From Coprobacter sp. (GTDB lineage Bacteria; Bacteroidota; Bacteroidia; Bacteroidales; Coprobacteraceae), in NCBI GenBank assembly GCA_022511245.1, contig JAFLRV010000004.1, positions 1 to 42,127 on the forward strand: a DNA stretch of 42,127 bases, in the 5' to 3' direction. The notes below the pieces were generated by a model. The model ran no database searches and was not told where the DNA came from. It saw only the letters and a list, made by a program, of their open reading frames with translations. The translations under genes were made by a program, and so were the position numbers. This document shows positions 37,418-42,127 of this stretch, piece by piece. Every line of letters begins with the position of its first letter. Positions within the stretch are counted from its first letter, which is position 1.

Positions 37418-38764
37418 TTAGTTCATCTCTTTCATCAGTTCGTCGAGACCTGTACGGATAATTTTCTGTATTTCCAGTTTCGAGGTATCCACGAACTCGC
37501 ACAAGGCAAAATCTTCCGGTGCCACTTCATAGATACCCAGATTTTCCATTTTCTCCACATCGAAAGCCAGCACTGCTTTGATGAGAAACTCCGGCAGGAT
37601 ATCCATCGGCAACACCCGGTCATATTCGCCCGACATGATAATGGCCCGCTCGCCGCCGTTCAGCCGGGCATCGAGCGTATAACTCTTTTTGGGGAACAAC
37701 CACGAAAAATAGGTGTGGCTTACACTGAATTTTTTCAATCCCGGCATGGCCCAGCCGAAGAGTTCGTGACAGTCGTCCCCTTCGGGGATAACGGTCAGCT
37801 GGCTGTGCGGCGCCCGCAGGTAATCCATTTCCGAAATATGCGTACCGGTCAGTACATTACCGCTGATAATGCGGCGATGGTAATCGGCCGGTGTCAACCG
37901 TCCCGCCAGCAACGAATCGATACGGGCTCCTACACAGGTGCGCACATACACCGGATTTGCCACTTCGGAACCGGTTACAGCTACCAGACGGGAGAAATCG
38001 ACCACGCCCTTATTGAGCAGACGACCGATAAACAACACATCGAAAGCGTTCATCGTCCACACGACCTCGCCTTTGTTCACCGGAGCGATATGCTGTATCT
38101 GCACCCCGACATTACCGGTCGGATGAGGGCCGTCGAAAAGAACAGATTCTACGTTCGACACGGCAATCGGAGCTTTGGCCGGCATCCCGACATACACCTT
38201 GCCCGAAGTGAGTTTGCGCAACGCATCCAGTCCGGTTTGGAAATGGGCCTCCTCCCCTTTCAGCACGAAACCGAAATCGGGGGCCAGCGGCGCCGTATCC
38301 CACGCCGTTACGAAAATATCCCGCGGCGTTACATCGGGATTGGCAATCACATCGTAGGGACGCTGTTTGATAAAGGGGAACATTCCGGCCTGCAACAACA
38401 GTTCCTTCATCTGCTCGCCCGACAGTTCGTCCGCCGACTTTTTCCCGAACTCCACAAAGGTCTGTTCGGCATCGGCCTTTATCGTAATGTCCAGTACCTT
38501 ACGGCGCTCGCCACGATTTACCGCCACCACTTCACCGCTTACCGGAGCGACGAATTTTATCTCCGGCCGGTTCTTGTCGTACATCAGCGGCGTTCCGGCA
38601 TCGACGTGCTCACCGGGTTTTACAACGACTTTGGGGACCACCCCGTGAAAGTCGTCCGGAACCAGTGCATAATATTCGCACGGAGCCGACTCCTCGACCA
38701 CCCCTGCCGGTTTCCCTTTCAGGTTGATATCAAGTCCTTTCTTTAATTTTATCACCTTCGTCAT
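37418..38764 (-). CDS. nqrA: Na+-translocating NADH:quinone reductase subunit A
   Basis: MTKVIKLKKGLDINLKGKPAG..., 'YFSWLFPKKSYTLDARLNGGERAIIMSGEYDRVLPMDI'. The 38992 start is an upstream extension. Confidence 0.96.
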   Translation of the reverse strand: MTKVIKLKKGLDINLKGKPAGVVEESAPCEYYALVPDDFHGVVPKVVVKPGEHVDAGTPLMYDKNRPEIKFVAPVSGEVVAVNRGERRKVLDITIKADAEQTFVEFGKKSADELSGEQMKELLLQAGMFPFIKQRPYDVIANPDVTPRDIFVTAWDTAPLAPDFGFVLKGEEAHFQTGLDALRKLTSGKVYVGMPAKAPIAVSNVESVLFDGPHPTGNVGVQIQHIAPVNKGEVVWTMNAFDVLFIGRLLNKGVVDFSRLVAVTGSEVANPVYVRTCVGARIDSLLAGRLTPADYHRRIISGNVLTGTHISEMDYLRAPHSQLTVIPEGDDCHELFGWAMPGLKKFSVSHTYFSWLFPKKSYTLDARLNGGERAIIMSGEYDRVLPMDILPEFLIKAVLAFDVEKMENLGIYEVAPEDFALCEFVDTSKLEIQKIIRTGLDELMKEMN

Positions 38765-38797
38765 ATCGACTTTAATAAAATATTTCAAAATAAAGTG

Positions 38798-38805
38798 CAA
38801 AGATA
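38798..38805 (-). promoter_or_regulatory. Candidate -7 element of the nqr operon
   Basis: Minus strand TATCTTTG 33 nt before nqrA ATG; no canonical -33. Confidence 0.45.
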
Positions 38806-38880
38806 ACTTTTTGTCCCGATAATCGAGAGCAGAATGACAGAAAATTTCTTTAATTCCGTTCAAACTCCCCACCTCACACA

Positions 38881-38922
38881 AAAAAAGCAGGCAAAAAGTT
38901 GTAACCCCTTTTGCCTGTTTTT
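38881..38922 (-). terminator. Terminator downstream of the FGE-like gene
   Basis: CAGGCAAAA - 12 nt - TTTTGCCTG with A- and T-runs on either side. Confidence 0.7.
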
Positions 38923-39014
38923 CATTCATTTGTGCGGTTCGGTGCCGCCTGCACGGGCAGGACCGATATTTTTTCTTTTCCACTCGGGACATCGCTCCCG
39001 AAACACCGTCGGAA

Positions 39015-39893
39015 TCAGTTTAACGGCAGTACGATACGCACCCCGTAGTATTGGCGACGGCGATCCAATGTGGCGGCGATGCCGATACGGTACGACACCC
39101 GGTTGTAATAATCGTCATAGTAATAGCTGCCGCCCCGAAGCACGCGGGCAGAACCGGATGAGGGCCCTGTAGGATTGGTCTCCGGCGTACTGCTGTAACT
39201 GCCGAACCAGTCACTGCACCACTCATATACATTGCCGCTCATATCGTACAATCCCAACGCATTGGGCGCCTTCGAGCCTACCTTATGCGTCTTGTTATTG
39301 GGGTCGTTTATATTATACCACGCCACTTCTTCTATATCGTTGCTCCCGGCATATTTGTAATAGGTACCGGACTGGCCTTTCGTGCGGGTATATTCGTCCT
39401 TCTGTCCGCCCCGCGCCGCATACTCCCACTCCGCCTCCGTCGGCAGCCGGAAGTTTTTCCCGGTCATCTCGTTCAGCTTGGCGACAAATTCCTGGCAGTC
39501 GTTCCACGATATAAACTCCACCGGCAAATCATCGCCCCGATAAGTACTCGGATTCACCCCCATAACCTTTTTCCACAGCTTCTGTGTCACTTCATATTTC
39601 CCGATGTAATAGGAGTCCAGCGTCACTTCGTGTACCGGAGATTCTTCGCTGGATGCCGCCGCCGCATCATAATTGACTTCGTTCGGGTTGCGGTCCTGCG
39701 CCCCCATGAAGAAGGTACCACCCTCCACAAAAACCAGTTCATCATACTCCAGGTCGGGGAATATATTTATCTCGGCAGCCGGGCCCTCTTCGGTGTCACG
39801 GTCCTTATCGCTGTCTTGAGGATTATCCTCTTTGCTGCAACTGCTCATGGCCAGCAACGCCGCCATAAACCACATCATTCCTTTCCTTGTCAT
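39015..39893 (-). CDS. FGE/SUMF1-fold lipoprotein
   Basis: Lipobox AMSSC; 'MVFVEGGTFFMG'-type opening (LVFVEGGTFFMGAQ), 'VTLDSYYIGKYEVTQKLW', 'FRLPTEAEWEYAARGG', 'NVYEWCSDWFG', 'RVLRGGSY'. Confidence 0.92.
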   Translation of the reverse strand: MTRKGMMWFMAALLAMSSCSKEDNPQDSDKDRDTEEGPAAEINIFPDLEYDELVFVEGGTFFMGAQDRNPNEVNYDAAAASSEESPVHEVTLDSYYIGKYEVTQKLWKKVMGVNPSTYRGDDLPVEFISWNDCQEFVAKLNEMTGKNFRLPTEAEWEYAARGGQKDEYTRTKGQSGTYYKYAGSNDIEEVAWYNINDPNNKTHKVGSKAPNALGLYDMSGNVYEWCSDWFGSYSSTPETNPTGPSSGSARVLRGGSYYYDDYYNRVSYRIGIAATLDRRRQYYGVRIVLPLN

Positions 39894-39988
39894 TGTTTTT
39901 TCTGTTTGGTTTATAATTTCTGACAACAAAAATACACATTTACTTTATTTATCCTCATTTTATCTCCCTGAAAATTAAACAATCCGAT

Positions 39989-42127
39989 TTACCGCACCAA
40001 ACTGAGCCGTACGGCAATACCGAAATTGCTGTCGGAAATGGGATATGCAGTGGAAGAGACCAACGGGGTGTTGATTTGCCGCTCATAGAAAGCTCTCAGG
40101 GTAATATAGCGGCTCAGGGCATAATCGGCCGATACTTTAAGCATCATTGTCCGGGTACCGCTTGTCGCTTGAGTAAAGTTCTGCTCGATACGCCGTATCA
40201 GGGCCAGTGTTTTGCGGAACGACCAGTCGGCCCGCAAAGTGAGGTCGTTGCTGAAGTTGCCCGACCGGCCGCTTTTCATTTTCAATACGGCATTGAGGTC
40301 GACAATCTTGTATCCGGCTCCGACCGTAATATCCTGTGTGGATGATTCGACAATCTGTCCGGCGGCCGAATTGAGGCTCAAATTGCGGGAATCCTTGTAT
40401 TCGGCCCGTAAAGTCACGTTATTGTTCATCGTCATGTCGATACCGATGAGCGGAGCAAAACTTTCGGTAATGCTCACCGACGAGATATCGAACGGCGACG
40501 ACGGCACCGGATTGCCGGAGAGTTCGTCCAGCACAAACCCCCAGCCGTTGCTGCCCGCTCCGTCCGCTTCGAGCCAGTTCAGGTATGAGGCGAACGAGCC
40601 CACTGAATAGGTACACCGGTAGGCATGGCTCAATGTGATACTGCGAAAATGCTTCTGCAACGCCTTAATCTTTCCCAGACCATCATAGGTTATGCGCCAG
40701 TTGGGCAACAGACTTTTCAGTGAGGGGAAAGCCGTAAGCCCCACTTTGTTGGGGTCTTTACCACTGTAGGCGGCAATAAAGGCAGGAATCATCACATCGG
40801 CCGAATTCAGATTCACTCCGCCGTTCTGGGGATTGTAGAGAGTCCCTGCCAGCTGGGGCGACCCTTGAGCGATATACCCCAGTCGGGGATAACGCAAGTC
40901 ATGACCGGTATACATCTGACCGATGCGGTCGGCAATGACCTGCCGGTAAGCCAGAAAATTGTCGAACGTGCGAGAACTGTATCCGTTCCCCGCTTTGGAC
41001 GGCTTCAAAGCGGTCTTTATCGCCACGTGAGTCATGGTGAAGTTACCGCCTTGAATGCGGGGCATCCCTTCATACATGAACTGCACCTGATTGTTGTGGT
41101 TATGGGTACGGTTGGCGTTCAACGAAATTTTCAAGCCTTTGAAAGGTTCGACAGAGGCATCTATCTGCACCTCTTCGGTACGGTTGACCACTACGGGCGA
41201 AACCAGCGAATCGTTGACGATGAGCCAGTCTTTCTCCATGATTTTACGGATATATTCCTCGCCGGTCAGGCCGAAAGCAAAATCGAGACCCGGTGCCAGC
41301 ACGTCATAAGCGGCCGACTGTCCGAAAATGTCGCCCACATTCGGTTTGAACGAGGGAACATTCATCGTATTGGAACGGCGGTAACGCACATTCACGTTGC
41401 GCACCATCATGGCAAAACGGGAGGTGTATTCGAGGGCTTTGTACCATTTTTCGTCTTCCATGCGCTTGCCCGATGCCACCGTCAGACTGATGCGTACACT
41501 GTCTTTTGTCAACAGGACGATATTGTTCCGGTCGACCACTCTGTATTTTACCGGATAGACTTTTCCGTCGGAGCCTTTCGCCGTCACGATAACCCGTTTG
41601 TTGTCGAGATTGTGACGTATGGCCACCGTCGTGTCTTTCTTGAGCTGAACCTGTCGGGTATAGGGCTTTTTCTTCTGGCTGCCCGATGCCGAGCCCCGAC
41701 TGGAACTGCTGAACTTCCGGTTGACATTTTTCAGAAATTTCGATTTGTTGTACAGCGATTCCAGATTGAACCGGCTGTCGAAATTCCACTGTCCCTGATT
41801 GTTGATGTTATTTCCCAGATTGGTCTCAGCATCGACAGCCACCCCTCTGTTCCATGCATAAGTAGAGTTATACTTCACCGAGAAGTTAATCCAGTCGAGT
41901 ACCGGAATCCGGTTAAAAGGGGCATCGAACGATGCATTGAACACCTGATTGTAATTCCACGGACGGCCCAGCTCCACGATACTGCGCATTACGGTATCTT
42001 TCCATGCCTCGAACTCATCGGGGAAAAGTTTTTTGTTGACAATGCCGGCCGGTTCGTCCACCCGTGCATTGGTCATGGTCGACAAGGAGAAATTGAGGGC
42101 TTTCATCATATTCCACTGAATACCGAA
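39989..42127 (-). CDS. sprA: Cell surface protein SprA/Sov (T9SS outer-membrane translocon homologue), C-terminal part, truncated by window edge
   Basis: Frame stays open past 42109 to the edge (FGIQWN-MMKALNFSLSTMTNARVDEP...). 'ITLSHAYRCTYSVGSFASYLNW', 'DISSVSITESFAPLIGIDMTMNNNVTLRAEYKDSRNLSLNSAAGQIVESSTQDITVGAGYKI' and barrel-like C-terminus are SprA-like. Confidence 0.9.
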   Translation of the reverse strand, partial: FGIQWNMMKALNFSLSTMTNARVDEPAGIVNKKLFPDEFEAWKDTVMRSIVELGRPWNYNQVFNASFDAPFNRIPVLDWINFSVKYNSTYAWNRGVAVDAETNLGNNINNQGQWNFDSRFNLESLYNKSKFLKNVNRKFSSSSRGSASGSQKKKPYTRQVQLKKDTTVAIRHNLDNKRVIVTAKGSDGKVYPVKYRVVDRNNIVLLTKDSVRISLTVASGKRMEDEKWYKALEYTSRFAMMVRNVNVRYRRSNTMNVPSFKPNVGDIFGQSAAYDVLAPGLDFAFGLTGEEYIRKIMEKDWLIVNDSLVSPVVVNRTEEVQIDASVEPFKGLKISLNANRTHNHNNQVQFMYEGMPRIQGGNFTMTHVAIKTALKPSKAGNGYSSRTFDNFLAYRQVIADRIGQMYTGHDLRYPRLGYIAQGSPQLAGTLYNPQNGGVNLNSADVMIPAFIAAYSGKDPNKVGLTAFPSLKSLLPNWRITYDGLGKIKALQKHFRSITLSHAYRCTYSVGSFASYLNWLEADGAGSNGWGFVLDELSGNPVPSSPFDISSVSITESFAPLIGIDMTMNNNVTLRAEYKDSRNLSLNSAAGQIVESSTQDITVGAGYKIVDLNAVLKMKSGRSGNFSNDLTLRADWSFRKTLALIRRIEQNFTQATSGTRTMMLKVSADYALSRYITLRAFYERQINTPLVSSTAYPISDSNFGIAVRLSLVR

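Noticed and set aside
37715-38746. 343-aa plus-strand ORF antisense to nqrA
   Set aside because: Shadow ORF from codon bias; no motif support.
1-42127. CRISPR arrays, insertion sequences, integrases or prophage genes
   Set aside because: No regularly spaced repeats, transposase, integrase or phage structural motifs seen on either strand.

Overview
The window is a gene-dense, ordinary-looking chromosomal segment from a Bacteroidales-type (Bacteroidota) genome. This rests on gldH and sprA homologues, the nqrABCDEF operon and TAnnTTTG-type promoter elements. Main blocks: M48 peptidase (partial) and tsaD; a divergent tamB-like gene; a WG-repeat lipoprotein with a DUF4241-like gene; a DUF4836-like lipoprotein, ABC ATPase and FtsX-like permease followed by murF and cca; gldH, a PSP1 protein, rny, zapA and a zapB-like gene; a B12-binding radical SAM gene; a Crp/Fnr regulator followed by an RND efflux operon that appears to include an lpxA-like gene; a minus-strand cluster of ung, a C-GCAxxG-C-C protein, a DUF5009-like protein, a second Crp/Fnr regulator and an acyltransferase-3; tRNA-Arg(CCG); a CotH-like lipoprotein; the nqr operon; an FGE-like lipoprotein; and the C-terminal part of sprA. 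I see no mobile element, CRISPR array or phage, and no convincing large novel system. The best leads are (i) a tRNA-Arg(CCG) in which the near-universal G19-C56 elbow pair reads as A19-U56, (ii) a layered regulatory region upstream of the RND operon (FNR-like box, direct repeats and a perfect 19-bp palindrome), (iii) a perfect TTGAT-N4-ATCAA box beside the second Crp/Fnr gene, and (iv) an lpxA-like acyltransferase apparently in the efflux transcription unit. All family names are from motif recognition by eye; no searches were run.
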